Assembly: GCA_009926135.1 (NCBI GenBank)
Contig: RFPL01000001.1
Location: 186,001 to 250,000, forward strand
Origin: Sphingomonadaceae bacterium
GTDB taxonomy: Bacteria; Pseudomonadota; Alphaproteobacteria; Sphingomonadales; Sphingomonadaceae
Length of the DNA: 64,000 bases
Reading direction: 5' to 3'
In this document: positions 1-7,770 of the stretch, piece by piece
How the letters are laid out: the number at the start of each line of letters is the position of its first letter
How positions within the stretch are numbered: position 1 is the first letter of the stretch
Made by a program: the position numbers and the translations under genes
The notes under the pieces: generated by a model
The model's database searches: none
What the model was told of the DNA's origin: nothing
What the model saw: only the letters and a program-made list of their open reading frames with translations

Positions 1-19
1 CAATCCGACTTGCCGGAGC

Positions 20-562
20 TTACTTGGGCGAAAGCACCATCAGCATCTGGCGGCCTTCCATGCGGGGATAGGCCTCGATCTTGGCGTCTTCGGCGGTGTC
101 TTCCTGCACCCGCTTGAGCAGGTTCATGCCCAGCTGCTGGTGTGACAGCTCGCGGCCGCGGAAGCGCAGGGTCACCTTGACCTTGTCGCCTTCGCCAATG
201 AACTTGTGGATCGCGCGCATCTTCACGTCATAGTCGTGATCATCGATGTTCGGACGCATCTTGATCTCCTTGATCTCCTGCGTCTTCTGGTTCTTGCGCG
301 CGGCGTTGGCCTTTTTCTGGGCCTCGTAGCGGAACTTGCCGACATCCAGGAACTTCGCCACCGGCGGATCGGCGTTCGGAGAGATCTCAACCAGGTCCAG
401 CCCTACGCCGGCGGCCTGCTCGATCGCTTCACGGGTATACATGACGCCAAGGTTTTCGCCGTTTTCGTCAATGACGCGGACCTTGTCCGAAGCGATCATC
501 TGGTTGTAGCGCGGCCCGCTCTTCACGGGGGGGGCCAGCATGCGCCGGGGTGGGGGTGCTAT
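20..562 (-). CDS. infC: Translation initiation factor IF-3, probable AUA start
   Basis: IF-3 binds the 30S subunit, blocks premature 50S joining and proofreads start-codon choice. The N-domain begins near GPRYNQMI and continues with [16 protein letters not shown]; the C-domain carries [13 protein letters not shown] and [10 protein letters not shown]. All are typical of IF-3, and 180 aa is a normal length. Start choice: the first ATG (MLAPPVKSG, 541) has no ribosome-binding site. AAGGAG at 571-576 sits 8 nt before an ATA codon at 560-562, in frame, giving [13 protein letters not shown]. infC is known for AUU/AUC/AUA starts that let IF-3 repress its own translation, so ATA is preferred here. 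An in-frame TTG at 583 lies upstream of that Shine-Dalgarno and is unlikely. rpmI and rplT would be expected beyond the left edge; I infer this and cannot see it. Confidence 0.95.
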   Translation of the reverse strand: MAPPPRRMLAPPVKSGPRYNQMIASDKVRVIDENGENLGVMYTREAIEQAAGVGLDLVEISPNADPPVAKFLDVGKFRYEAQKKANAARKNQKTQEIKEIKMRPNIDDHDYDVKMRAIHKFIGEGDKVKVTLRFRGRELSHQQLGMNLLKRVQEDTAEDAKIEAYPRMEGRQMLMVLSPK

Positions 563-576
563 AGTTCCTGCTCCTT
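560..576 (-). promoter_or_regulatory. infC ribosome-binding site and AUA start codon
   Basis: On the minus strand, AAAGGAG (core 571-576) is followed by an 8-nt spacer and ATA (560-562). No ATG, GTG or TTG lies at a proper distance from this strong Shine-Dalgarno. This is the arrangement expected for IF-3 autoregulation through a non-canonical start codon. Confidence 0.7.
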
Positions 577-637
577 TGGGCAATGTCTTACTGCGCGCGT
601 CCTTAATCCGAATCCCCGCGCGGTGGAAGCCGCCATT

Positions 638-1306
638 TTACGCGGCTTGCTGCCAGACGGGCACCCGGACCAGCTGGCCGCGCACCGGCAGCACTGCGTG
701 GACCATCCGGGCGGGCTGCATCGCGGCAATGATCGCCGGATCAGCCACGTCCATTCCGCCGGTAAAAGCTCCGAAAGCGGGCAGGATCAGCTTGCGCTCG
801 CTTGCCGCCCAGCACGGCCGCGCCACTGACCGCCCGCGCGCGGAAATCCGCAGCTTGGGATGGAAATGGCCGGAAAGCTCGGCCCGGCTTTCCCCGGTCT
901 GCGCTTCATGGCGCAGTACCAGCGGGCCGACGACGAGTTCCTCGAGCATGGTGCCCGGTGCTGATCCGGCATCGTGGTTGCCGCCGATCCACACCCAGTC
1001 CACCACCCGTGTCAGTGCCGCCAGCATCCCGGCGGCATGGGGTTCCAGCCGCTGCGCGCCCTGGCCATCGTGGAAATTGTCACCCAGCGTAAAGACCCGC
1101 CGCGCCCCGCTGATCCGGATTGCCCCTGCCACGCGTTCCAGCGTTTCGCGGCTGTCATAGGGCGGCAGCATCTGCCCGAATCGGGCAAAGAAGCTTCCTT
1201 TCTCGAGATGCAGGTCCGCCACCAGCAGCGCCTGCTCGCGCGGCCAATAGAGCGCGCCGCCATCCAGCAGCGCCATGTCTTCACCGGCGAACGAAAAGGG
1301 AACCAT
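638..1306 (-). CDS. pdeM: PdeM-like metallophosphoesterase (ligase-associated)
   Basis: Calcineurin-like metallophosphoesterase of about 222 aa, family 'ligase-associated DNA damage response endonuclease PdeM'. Metal-binding motifs are in order: ADLHLEKG near the N-terminus (D-x-H), TLGDNFHDG (GDxxxD/H), WIGGNHD (GNHD) and ELSGHFHPK (GHxH). The start is ATG at 1306 (MVPFSFAGEDMALL); the frame stays open further upstream but runs antisense through hemF and is not coding there. It is divergent from hemF with a 45-bp gap. In other genomes pdeM usually sits beside an Lhr-like helicase, an exonuclease and an ATP-dependent ligase; none of those genes is nearby. Confidence 0.88.
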   Translation of the reverse strand: MVPFSFAGEDMALLDGGALYWPREQALLVADLHLEKGSFFARFGQMLPPYDSRETLERVAGAIRISGARRVFTLGDNFHDGQGAQRLEPHAAGMLAALTRVVDWVWIGGNHDAGSAPGTMLEELVVGPLVLRHEAQTGESRAELSGHFHPKLRISARGRSVARPCWAASERKLILPAFGAFTGGMDVADPAIIAAMQPARMVHAVLPVRGQLVRVPVWQQAA

Positions 1307-1313
1307 GGCTTTT

Positions 1314-1343
1314 CCTTGCCGCAGGCCCATTCGCTTGGCAAGG
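1314..1343. promoter_or_regulatory. Inverted repeat in the pdeM/hemF divergent promoter
   Basis: CCTTGCC (1314-1320) and GGCAAGG (1337-1343) form a perfect 7-bp inverted repeat with a 16-bp spacer. It fills most of the 45 bp between the two divergent start codons. It may be an operator; the sequence does not identify a cognate regulator. Confidence 0.35.
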
Positions 1344-1351
1344 GCTTGTGG

Positions 1352-2209
1352 ATGACCGACTGGACCCCCTACACCGCCCGCGCCAAGGCCTGGTTTGAAA
1401 GCCTGCGCGACCGGATCTGCGCGGAATTCGAAGCGATCGAGGCCGAGGCCGGCAGCCCGGCCCAGTTCGATTACCAGACCTGGAGCCGCGAGGAGGAAGG
1501 CAACCCCGATCCCGGCGGCGGCACCCGGGGGGTGATGAAGGGCCAGGTCTTCGAGAAGGTCGGCGTCAACGTTTCGACCGTCCATGGCACTTTCGCGCCG
1601 CAGTTCGCTCCCTCGGTCAATGGCGCGAGCGCCGACAACCCTGGCTTCACCGCCACTGGAATCAGCCTGGTCGCGCACATGGCGAACCCGCATGTGCCGG
1701 CTGTGCACATGAACACCCGCTTCCTGACCACGACCAAGGCGTGGTTCGGCGGCGGCGGCGATCTCAACCCGCCGATCCCCTACGTGGAGGATACGGACGA
1801 ATTCCACGCCGCCTTCCGCGCCGCCTGCGATGCCCATGACCCGGCCTATTATTCGAAGTTCAAGGCCTGGGCGGATGACTACTTCTTCATCCCCCACCGC
1901 AATGTCCACCGCGGCGTTGGCGGGATCTTCTACGATCACCTCGAATGCCCTGACGCGGCTGGGTTCGAGGCCAATTTCGCCTTTACCCGCGATGTCGGCG
2001 AGGCATTTCTGGATGTCTTCCCCAAGCTGGTCCGCCGCCGCCTGGACACTGCCTTTACCGAGGCCGACAAGCGCCAGCAGCTCGAATGGCGGGGGCGCTA
2101 TGCCGAATTCAACCTGGTCTACGATCGCGGTACCCTGTTCGGCCTGAAGACCGGCGGCAATATCGACGCGATCCTGATGAGCCTGCCGCCAGAGGCGACC
2201 TGGTCCTGA
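1352..2209 (+). CDS. hemF: Oxygen-dependent coproporphyrinogen III oxidase
   Basis: HemF uses O2 to decarboxylate two propionates of coproporphyrinogen III, giving protoporphyrinogen IX in haem synthesis. The 285-aa length is normal. Family motifs are continuous: GGTRGVMKGQVFEKVGVN, HMANPHVPAVHMNTRF, the FFIPHRNVHRGVGGIFYDHL block and the C-terminal EFNLVYDRGTLFGLKTGG. The start ATG at 1352 gives MTDWTPYTARAKAWF. It is followed 53 bp later by rsh in the same direction, and a small hairpin lies between them. Confidence 0.96.
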   Translation: MTDWTPYTARAKAWFESLRDRICAEFEAIEAEAGSPAQFDYQTWSREEEGNPDPGGGTRGVMKGQVFEKVGVNVSTVHGTFAPQFAPSVNGASADNPGFTATGISLVAHMANPHVPAVHMNTRFLTTTKAWFGGGGDLNPPIPYVEDTDEFHAAFRAACDAHDPAYYSKFKAWADDYFFIPHRNVHRGVGGIFYDHLECPDAAGFEANFAFTRDVGEAFLDVFPKLVRRRLDTAFTEADKRQQLEWRGRYAEFNLVYDRGTLFGLKTGGNIDAILMSLPPEATWS

Positions 2210-2234
2210 TCGGCCGCGAAAGCGCTTGCGGGTT

Positions 2235-2251
2235 TGGGGGCTATTCCCCCA
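2235..2251 (+). promoter_or_regulatory. Short G/C hairpin just upstream of rsh
   Basis: TGGGGG and CCCCCA flank a CTATT loop, a perfect 6-bp stem ending 11 nt before the rsh ATG. No T-run follows, so it is not a classical terminator. It may cap the hemF transcript or affect rsh initiation; the sequence does not decide. Confidence 0.4.
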
Positions 2252-2262
2252 CATAGGCGATA

Positions 2263-4353
2263 ATGCTGCGCCAGTATGAACTTGTCGAGCGCGTGCTCGC
2301 TTACGACCCGGACGCCGATGAGGCGATGCTCAACCGGGCCTATGTCTATACTGTGCAGAAACACGGCAGCCAGAAGCGCGCCAGCGGGGATCCTTATTTC
2401 AGCCATCCGGTCGAGGTGGCCGGCCTGATGACCGAGCTCAAGCTCGATCAGGACACGATCATCACCGCGCTGCTGCACGACACTGTCGAGGATACGCTCG
2501 CCACGACGGCAGAGATCGAGCGCCTGTTCGGCCCGGATGTCGCGCGGCTGGTCGATGGGGTGACCAAGCTCTCCAAGATCGAGGTGATGAGCGAGAACGA
2601 GCGCGCGGCCGAAAACCTGCGCAAGTTCCTGCTGGCGATGAGCGAGGACATCCGCGTCTTGCTGGTCAAGCTGGCGGACCGGCTGCACAACATGCGCACG
2701 CTGCATTTCATCAAGAGCGACGAGAAGCGCCGCCGAATCGCCCGCGAAACGATGGATATCTACGCCCCGCTGGCCGAGCGGGTGGGCATGTACGAATATA
2801 TGCGCGAGATGCAGCTGCTGGCCTTCGAACAGCTGGAACCCGAAGGCTATGCCACGATCACCGGCCGGCTGGCGCAGATCCGCGAAACCGATGGCGGGCA
2901 GGTCGATGCCATTGCCCTGGCGATCAAGCAGGCCCTGGCCGAGGCCGGGATGAAGGTTGAGGTGTCAGGCCGCGAAAAGCATCCCTATTCGATCTGGAAG
3001 AAGATGGCCGAACGCCATGTCAGCTTCGAGCAGATCACCGATATCATGGCCTTCCGGGTGCTGACCGAGGACACCCTCGATTGCTACCGCGCGCTGGGCG
3101 TGTTGCAAACGACCTGGCAGATGATCCCGGGCCGCTTCAAGGACTATGTCTCGACGCCCAAGTCGAACGGTTACCGCTCGCTCCACACCAGCCTGATTTA
3201 TGAAAACTCGATGCGGATGGAGGTGCAGATCCGCACCCATGACATGCACCGCACCAATGAATTCGGCCTGGCCGCGCACTGGGCCTACAAGCAGGGTGAT
3301 CGGCCCGATGGCCAGGTTGGCTGGCTGCGCGACCTGATCGAGATCGTCGATGCCAGCCATGATGCCGAGGAACTGCTCGAGCATACCCGGATGGCGATCT
3401 ACCAGGACCGCATCTTCGCCTTCACCCCCAAGGGCGCGCTGCACCAGTTGCCCAAGGGATCGACCCCGGTTGACTTCGCCTATGCGGTCCATTCGGACCT
3501 TGGCAATTTCGCAGTCGGGGCCAAGATCAACGGCCGCCATATGCCGCTGCGCACGCCGCTGGGTAACGGCGATGTGGTGGAGATCATCAAGAACCGTACG
3601 GCCTCGCCCCAGCTCGCCTGGCTGGGCTTCGTCGTCACCGGCAAGGCTCGTGCCGCGATCCGCCGCGCCGTGCGCGCCAAAGAGCGCGAAGAAGTCGCCG
3701 CGATCGGGCGCAAGCTGTTCGAAGGGATTGCCGACCGCCTGCCCGCCAAGATCGGCAAGAAAGCTGTGCGCGAAGCGGTCAAGCGGCTGGGCCTCGGCAG
3801 CGAGGAAGACCTGCTGGTCGCGATCGGCACAGCCAAGCTGGATGACCGGCAGGTCATGGAAGCCCTGATCCCGGGCAGCACGACCGGCATGGAAGATCCC
3901 GAACACTGGCCCAGGCAGGAACGCGCGATCTCGATCCGCGGCCTCACCGCCGGGGTCGCCTTCCACCTGGCCGAATGCTGCCACCCGGTCCCGGGCGACC
4001 GGATCGTGGGCGTGCGCGTGCCGGGCAAGGGGGTGGAGGTCCACGCGATCGACTGCCTGACGCTGGCCAGCGGTGTCGATGCCGATTGGCTCGACTTGTC
4101 CTGGGGTGAGCGCACGACCGGCGCCGTCGCCCGCATCCGCATGGTGCTGCACAACCGCCCCGGTACCTTGGCCGAGGCCGCCGGCATCTTCGCCGGCAAC
4201 CGCGCCAATATCGCCGCGCTGGAAAATTCCAGCCGCGATGAGCTGTTCAGCACCTATGACGTTGATCTGGACGTCAGCGACCTTGCCCACCTCACCCGGA
4301 TCGTCTCGGCTCTGCGGGCGAGCGACGCTGTGGCTGAGGCCGAGCGGCTCTAA
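2263..4353 (+). CDS. rsh: Bifunctional (p)ppGpp synthetase/hydrolase
   Basis: Long RelA/SpoT homologue (696 aa) controlling the stringent response. The N-terminal HD hydrolase is intact (YFSHPVEVAG, then ALLHDTVEDT). The synthetase domain contains GRFKDYVSTPKSNGYRSLHT and VQIRTHDMH; its RxKD motif (RFKD) is the form found in bifunctional enzymes, not the ExDD of synthetase-only RelA. A TGS domain (FAFTPKGALHQLPKGSTPVDFAYAVH, written in part) and a C-terminal ACT domain (about 620-696, RIRMVLHNRPGTLAE) follow. Alphaproteobacteria usually carry one such enzyme. The stop overlaps the convergent DUF1905 stop by 4 nt. Confidence 0.97.
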   Translation: MLRQYELVERVLAYDPDADEAMLNRAYVYTVQKHGSQKRASGDPYFSHPVEVAGLMTELKLDQDTIITALLHDTVEDTLATTAEIERLFGPDVARLVDGVTKLSKIEVMSENERAAENLRKFLLAMSEDIRVLLVKLADRLHNMRTLHFIKSDEKRRRIARETMDIYAPLAERVGMYEYMREMQLLAFEQLEPEGYATITGRLAQIRETDGGQVDAIALAIKQALAEAGMKVEVSGREKHPYSIWKKMAERHVSFEQITDIMAFRVLTEDTLDCYRALGVLQTTWQMIPGRFKDYVSTPKSNGYRSLHTSLIYENSMRMEVQIRTHDMHRTNEFGLAAHWAYKQGDRPDGQVGWLRDLIEIVDASHDAEELLEHTRMAIYQDRIFAFTPKGALHQLPKGSTPVDFAYAVHSDLGNFAVGAKINGRHMPLRTPLGNGDVVEIIKNRTASPQLAWLGFVVTGKARAAIRRAVRAKEREEVAAIGRKLFEGIADRLPAKIGKKAVREAVKRLGLGSEEDLLVAIGTAKLDDRQVMEALIPGSTTGMEDPEHWPRQERAISIRGLTAGVAFHLAECCHPVPGDRIVGVRVPGKGVEVHAIDCLTLASGVDADWLDLSWGERTTGAVARIRMVLHNRPGTLAEAAGIFAGNRANIAALENSSRDELFSTYDVDLDVSDLAHLTRIVSALRASDAVAEAERL

Positions 4354-4661
4354 AGCTCGAGCAAGACTTCAACCGCATCCCCCTCGCCGATCCCCTCGGC
4401 CTTGCGCACGCTGGCCTTGACCGGCAGCAGCCAGCCCAGTTCCTTGCTGGGAAACAGGGAGGTCTTGAACTGACTATCCCCGATTGTGGCGCTGACTTTC
4501 AGCGAGCCGAACCCGCCCAGTGTCTTCTCCATCCGCCGCAAAAGCGCGGTGCCGGACAAAGCCTCACCGGCCTCGCCGTCTATAGTCAGGAAATGCCACG
4601 AACCTCCCGACCCGCCCTGCCAGCGCCAGAGCTTGCCGGTGTGCGCAATTCGCTCGTTCAC
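4350..4661 (-). CDS. DUF1905 domain protein
   Basis: Small protein of 103 aa matching DUF1905: GKLWRWQG, SWHFLTIDGEAGEAL, GFGSLKVSATIG and GWLLPVKASVRKAEGI. DUF1905 is a small beta-barrel found alone or joined to YdeI/OmpD-associated domains; its function is not established. The start is set by context: GTG at 4661 overlaps the upstream PPIase stop as GTGA, so the two genes are translationally coupled. The Met further upstream lies inside the PPIase gene and is rejected. Confidence 0.8.
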   Translation of the reverse strand: MNERIAHTGKLWRWQGGSGGSWHFLTIDGEAGEALSGTALLRRMEKTLGGFGSLKVSATIGDSQFKTSLFPSKELGWLLPVKASVRKAEGIGEGDAVEVLLEL

Positions 4662-5695
4662 TTCACCCGCCGCACCGGCACCGGAATGTTGCAAATGTCC
4701 GCCCCGCCCGCCGGGCGGATGAAGAAGGCATCGCGGCGATTGGCGCGGGCATCGGCATAGCGCGCGAAGCTCTCACTCTCGGTCGAGAGGTATTCGTAGG
4801 CCGGCAGCCCGCTGACCTCGCTGCCCATCCGGACCGAGACAATCGGAGTCCGCTCCTCCGGCGTTTCATAGAATCCCAGCGCCCCGGTCCCGCGCGGCAG
4901 GCTGGAGAGATGCTCGATCCCCTCGATCACCCGCCCGACCAGCGCGATGTTGCGATCAAGATGGCGCGGGGCATGGCCGATCACGGTGTAAAGCTCGGCT
5001 CCAGTACCGGTGTTGGGCGGCATGTCGCGGCCTACGCCAACCATGCCGTAGCAGTGTGTCGAGGCGCGCCCATTGGTTTCGTAGGTCCACGGCCAGCCAC
5101 CCGCGAAGGCATTTGTTTGGGCATACGGATCACTGACCACGAAAGGGGCGAGGCTTGCCGAATTTTTCGGCTTGTCCGTCGTCATCGCCATCGCGTCTTC
5201 GGCGGCCCGCATTGCGATTTGCGCGTCGGCTTTGGCCAGTGCTGCCCATTCGACGTCTGTAACCGGAACAGTGTATTCGCTCTCCGGCACCGCCGCCAAA
5301 CCCTCCGGCAGCTTGCGCGCCTTGGCCTTGTCCTCGGCATTCGCGTCGCCCCATTGCACGACATAATTGTCCTGCACCCGGTTGATGCTGGTCCCGTCCC
5401 AGAACTTCGCCGCCGCCAGCTTGTGGATATTGCCAACCCAGCCCTGGCTGAACGGCGCGGGCATCAGCTGGATCACCACCCGGCGGGGCTTGCCCTTGGC
5501 GTCTGGCGCCAGGTCCATCACCAGCAGGTCAGAGGAAGCAATCGCAGCCCAGTCAGCCTTCGGCGCGGCATTGACGATCTCGGCCGGGGCCAATGGCGAA
5601 GGCTGGGCGCGCCCGGCGGCGATATTAGCGGAGGCCTGGGGCAGCGCTGGCGTAGCGGCGAGCAGGGCGGCGAGTGGGAGAAGGTGTTTGCGCAT
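4658..5695 (-). CDS. Secreted cyclophilin-type peptidyl-prolyl isomerase
   Basis: Cyclophilin-like PPIase of 345 aa with an N-terminal signal peptide (MRKHLLPLAALLAATPALPQA), so probably periplasmic. The fold signature is recognisable but diverged: SINRVQDNYVVQWGD replaces the usual FYRVIDNFMVQGGD, keeping the catalytic-region Arg. Downstream are GMVGVGRDMPPNTGTGAELY and RNIALVGRVIEGIEHL, matching the cyclophilin core. The central part (about 130-200) is an insertion relative to minimal cyclophilins. Likely role: folding of exported proteins. It overlaps the DUF1905 gene by 4 nt. Confidence 0.85.
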   Translation of the reverse strand: MRKHLLPLAALLAATPALPQASANIAAGRAQPSPLAPAEIVNAAPKADWAAIASSDLLVMDLAPDAKGKPRRVVIQLMPAPFSQGWVGNIHKLAAAKFWDGTSINRVQDNYVVQWGDANAEDKAKARKLPEGLAAVPESEYTVPVTDVEWAALAKADAQIAMRAAEDAMAMTTDKPKNSASLAPFVVSDPYAQTNAFAGGWPWTYETNGRASTHCYGMVGVGRDMPPNTGTGAELYTVIGHAPRHLDRNIALVGRVIEGIEHLSSLPRGTGALGFYETPEERTPIVSVRMGSEVSGLPAYEYLSTESESFARYADARANRRDAFFIRPAGGADICNIPVPVRRVK

Positions 5696-5734
5696 GGCTT
5701 CGACTTTGCCAGCAAATTGCAGCGCTGCAAGCGG

Positions 5735-6139
5735 TCAGTCCGCCATGTCCTCCAGCGCCTCGATATCGGCATCGCTAAGCCCGAAGTGGTGCCCCACCTC
5801 GTGTATCACGACATGGGCCACCAGATGCTCGAGCGTCTCATCACCGCGCGCGATCCATTCGTCGAGGATTGGCGCGCGGAACAGGCGAATCCGGTCGGGC
5901 AGGGTGCCGCTGGGCGCGGAATGCTTCTCCCCCACCGGCACGCCTTCGTAGAGGCCGGTCAGCTCAAACGGGTCCTCGATCCCCAGCAGTGCCAGCGTCT
6001 CCGCATCGGCGAAGTCCTCGACCTGCAGCACCACCCCGGCCAAGTGCGCGGCAAAAAGCTCGGGCAGCCGGGCGAGAGCCGCATCGGCCAGCGCCTCGAT
6101 CTCGGTGGCATCGGGGGCAAGGCCAAATATGCGTTCCAT
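5735..6139 (-). CDS. Zincin-like metallopeptidase family protein
   Basis: 134-aa protein of the small zincin-like metallopeptidase family (DUF1025-type). The zinc motif is clear: AHVVIHEVGHHFGLSD carries HExxH plus a downstream acidic residue. The middle has PFELTGLYEGVPVGE and PDRIRLFRAPILDEW, typical of the family. Start ATG at 6139 (MERIFGLAPDATEIEAL); the frame stays open upstream but runs through the tRNA gene, so the longer version is rejected. No physiological substrate is known. Confidence 0.85.
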   Translation of the reverse strand: MERIFGLAPDATEIEALADAALARLPELFAAHLAGVVLQVEDFADAETLALLGIEDPFELTGLYEGVPVGEKHSAPSGTLPDRIRLFRAPILDEWIARGDETLEHLVAHVVIHEVGHHFGLSDADIEALEDMAD

Positions 6140-6226
6140 AAGCTTACAGATAGGAACGCCGCGCCGCGCCGCCAATGCTTGCGCCCCAACGCTCCCGCCG
6201 CTAGGGCGCAACCTTCCAGTGCATGC

Positions 6227-6314
6227 GGAGCGGTGGCCGAGTGGTCGAAGGCGCTCGCCTGGAAAGTGAGTATACGCCAAAAGCGTATCGAGGGTTCGAA
6301 TCCCTCCCGCACCG
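6227..6314 (+). tRNA. tRNA-Ser (GGA anticodon)
   Basis: 88-nt class II tRNA. The D arm begins GCCGAGTGG. The anticodon loop CTGGAAA gives GGA at 6261-6263. The long variable arm pairs TATACGC with GCGTATC. The T arm is GAGGG-TTCGAAT-CCCTC and the discriminator base is G; CCA is not encoded. The acceptor strands are GGAGCGG and CCGCACC, which pair except for an A-A opposition at position 3:70. AT-rich sequence begins soon after the gene, and tRNA-Ser genes are common integration sites. Confidence 0.95.
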
Positions 6315-6641
6315 GCGTCGAAATTGCTCCCGGCACTCAAAATTCGCAGAAAATGGCTCAATTCCAAGGATTTTACGGAAATTTCGAGTAGTTTCAGTGG
6401 ATAGCCTTGCACCCGGACGATCATTCGAAATTTCGTGAAATTGTCCGCCTACCCAGACGCGTTTACGAACCAGAAAAATGTGCCCTTAGAATGAAACGGC
6501 GCAAATCTGCCATTTTTAAGGCCTAAAAAGCTCTCCACTAAATTGTGTTCAGTACGGTTTTTGAGCTGGCCATCATTGGTGTCTGTCTACAGCCCAAGTG
6601 TACGCCATTGACGCAATTTCGGGTCGACCTTAGCCAGCCTC
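6315..6641. other. Gene-free AT-rich spacer after tRNA-Ser
   Basis: 327 bp without a convincing gene. Base composition drops sharply relative to the left flank, with A/T runs around 6340-6560. A 10-bp palindrome CGAAATTTCG lies at 6426-6435, preceded by a related GGAAATTTCGAG. I see no promoter I would defend, no integrase and no second copy of the tRNA 3' end. Confidence 0.6.
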
Positions 6642-7094
6642 ATGACAAAGATTAAAAGTGGCCTCGAAGGGCTTAGGGTAACCGTGACGTATGTCGGCTC
6701 TAGCAACAGGGCTGGCAGGCGGCCTCGAGTAAAAGTCCCATCCGTGGATGTTGCCGCACTCAGGGCAAAAACCGGATTGTCGCAGTTCGAGTTCGCTCAG
6801 AGCATTGGGGTGCCCAAAGGCACTTTGCTTAATTGGGAACAGGGTCGCCGTGAACCAACTGGGCCGGCGCAGGTCCTATTGGCGATACTCGCGAAGAAGC
6901 CGTCGCTGGTGAAGGATCTCTTTGCCAACCGTCATGTCTATCAGCCGCAACCGGATCGAGCTTGGCTGCCTGGCGGGCCGCATCCTGATGATATGACGCA
7001 CGAGGAACGGATGGCGGAGATTTACGAAATCTTGGGGTTGGGGCTGTCTCGGCTATGGGAGAAACCCAAAGACGACCGGCAAATTGAGAGGTGA
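6642..7094 (+). CDS. XRE/HigA-like helix-turn-helix protein with a short C-terminal tail
   Basis: 150-aa DNA-binding protein. Residues about 34-85 form a NadS/HigA2-type HTH (ALRAKTGLSQFEFAQSIGVP, then TLLNWEQGRREPTGPAQ), typical of antitoxins that autoregulate a toxin-antitoxin operon. No toxin-like ORF adjoins it. The C-terminus (THEERMAEIYEILGLGLSRLW) resembles small proteins found beside serine recombinases and DUF2924 genes in alphaproteobacteria; that resemblance is from memory and is an inference. Start ATG at 6642 has only a weak ribosome-binding site. It converges on kdpE with a 1-bp gap. Codon use is more AT-rich than the flanking core genes. Confidence 0.7.
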   Translation: MTKIKSGLEGLRVTVTYVGSSNRAGRRPRVKVPSVDVAALRAKTGLSQFEFAQSIGVPKGTLLNWEQGRREPTGPAQVLLAILAKKPSLVKDLFANRHVYQPQPDRAWLPGGPHPDDMTHEERMAEIYEILGLGLSRLWEKPKDDRQIER

Positions 7095-7095
7095 G

Positions 7096-7770
7096 TCAGG
7101 CCAGGCGATATCCAATGCCCGGCTCGTTTCTGATCAAGCGCGGTTGGGATGGATCGTCTTCGATCTTCAACCGCAGCGAGCGGATGGCGACCCGAAGGTA
7201 CTCGACATCTTCCCGGTGCGACTTTCCCCACACCTGCTCCAGCAGCGTGGCGTGGGTCAAAATCCGTCCCGCCGCCGCAACTAGTGCCTTCAGGACGGCA
7301 TATTCCTTAGGTGTTAGCGCTACCCGGCGGCCATCTATTTCCACCTCGTGCCGGTCGGGATCCATGCGGATCAAACCGTGAGCCAAGACATTTTCAGTGT
7401 TTTGATCTACGCCACCACGGCGCAATGCCGCTCGCAGGCGGGCGCGCAGTTCGTCGCCATCAAACGGCTTGGTGAGATAATCGACAGCGCCGAGGTCAAG
7501 CGCTGCAACTTTCTCAGAAATGTCATTCCGGGCGGAGACAACGATGATCGGCGCGTTAGAAAGGTTCTTGATGAGCGGGATCAGTTCCAGTCCGTCACGG
7601 TCAGGCAAGCCGAGGTCAAGCAGCACCGCCCCCACATCTCGCTGCTCCAATACAGCCTTGGCAGCTTGCCAGTTGGAAACGCCGACGGCTTCGTGGCCAT
7701 CTTTGCCAAGCACGACCTGCAGCAGCCTGATAATGGCAGCTTCATCGTCAATGCAGAGAATGCGCGTCAC
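7096..7770 (-). CDS. kdpE: KdpE-like OmpR-family response regulator
   Basis: 224-aa response regulator. The receiver domain has the acidic pair (CIDDEA), phospho-acceptor Asp in VLLDLGLPDRDG, SAR and the KPF Lys (LTKPFDGDEL). The C-terminal winged helix runs from VALTPKEYAVLKALV to EPGIGYRLA, the KdpE/OmpR form. Start GTG at 7770 overlaps the histidine kinase stop as GTGA; an upstream Met lies inside the kinase gene and is rejected. Co-transcription with a KdpD-type kinase and Kup suggests it responds to potassium or osmotic state and may control kup. Confidence 0.9.
   Translation of the reverse strand: MTRILCIDDEAAIIRLLQVVLGKDGHEAVGVSNWQAAKAVLEQRDVGAVLLDLGLPDRDGLELIPLIKNLSNAPIIVVSARNDISEKVAALDLGAVDYLTKPFDGDELRARLRAALRRGGVDQNTENVLAHGLIRMDPDRHEVEIDGRRVALTPKEYAVLKALVAAAGRILTHATLLEQVWGKSHREDVEYLRVAIRSLRLKIEDDPSQPRLIRNEPGIGYRLA

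Noticed and set aside
1307..2254. Long minus-strand open frame extending pdeM upstream to 538 aa
   Set aside because: It runs antisense through hemF, with a composition typical of shadow frames in high-GC DNA. The PdeM domain starts at ATG 1306.
4910..6391. 493-aa plus-strand open frame across the PPIase, metallopeptidase and tRNA-Ser
   Set aside because: It is antisense to two recognisable genes and crosses the tRNA. No family is recognisable in it.
6426..6435. CGAAATTTCG palindrome as a terminator or operator
   Set aside because: The stem is only 5 bp and AT-rich, no T-run follows and no gene start is near. It is compatible with chance in AT-rich DNA.
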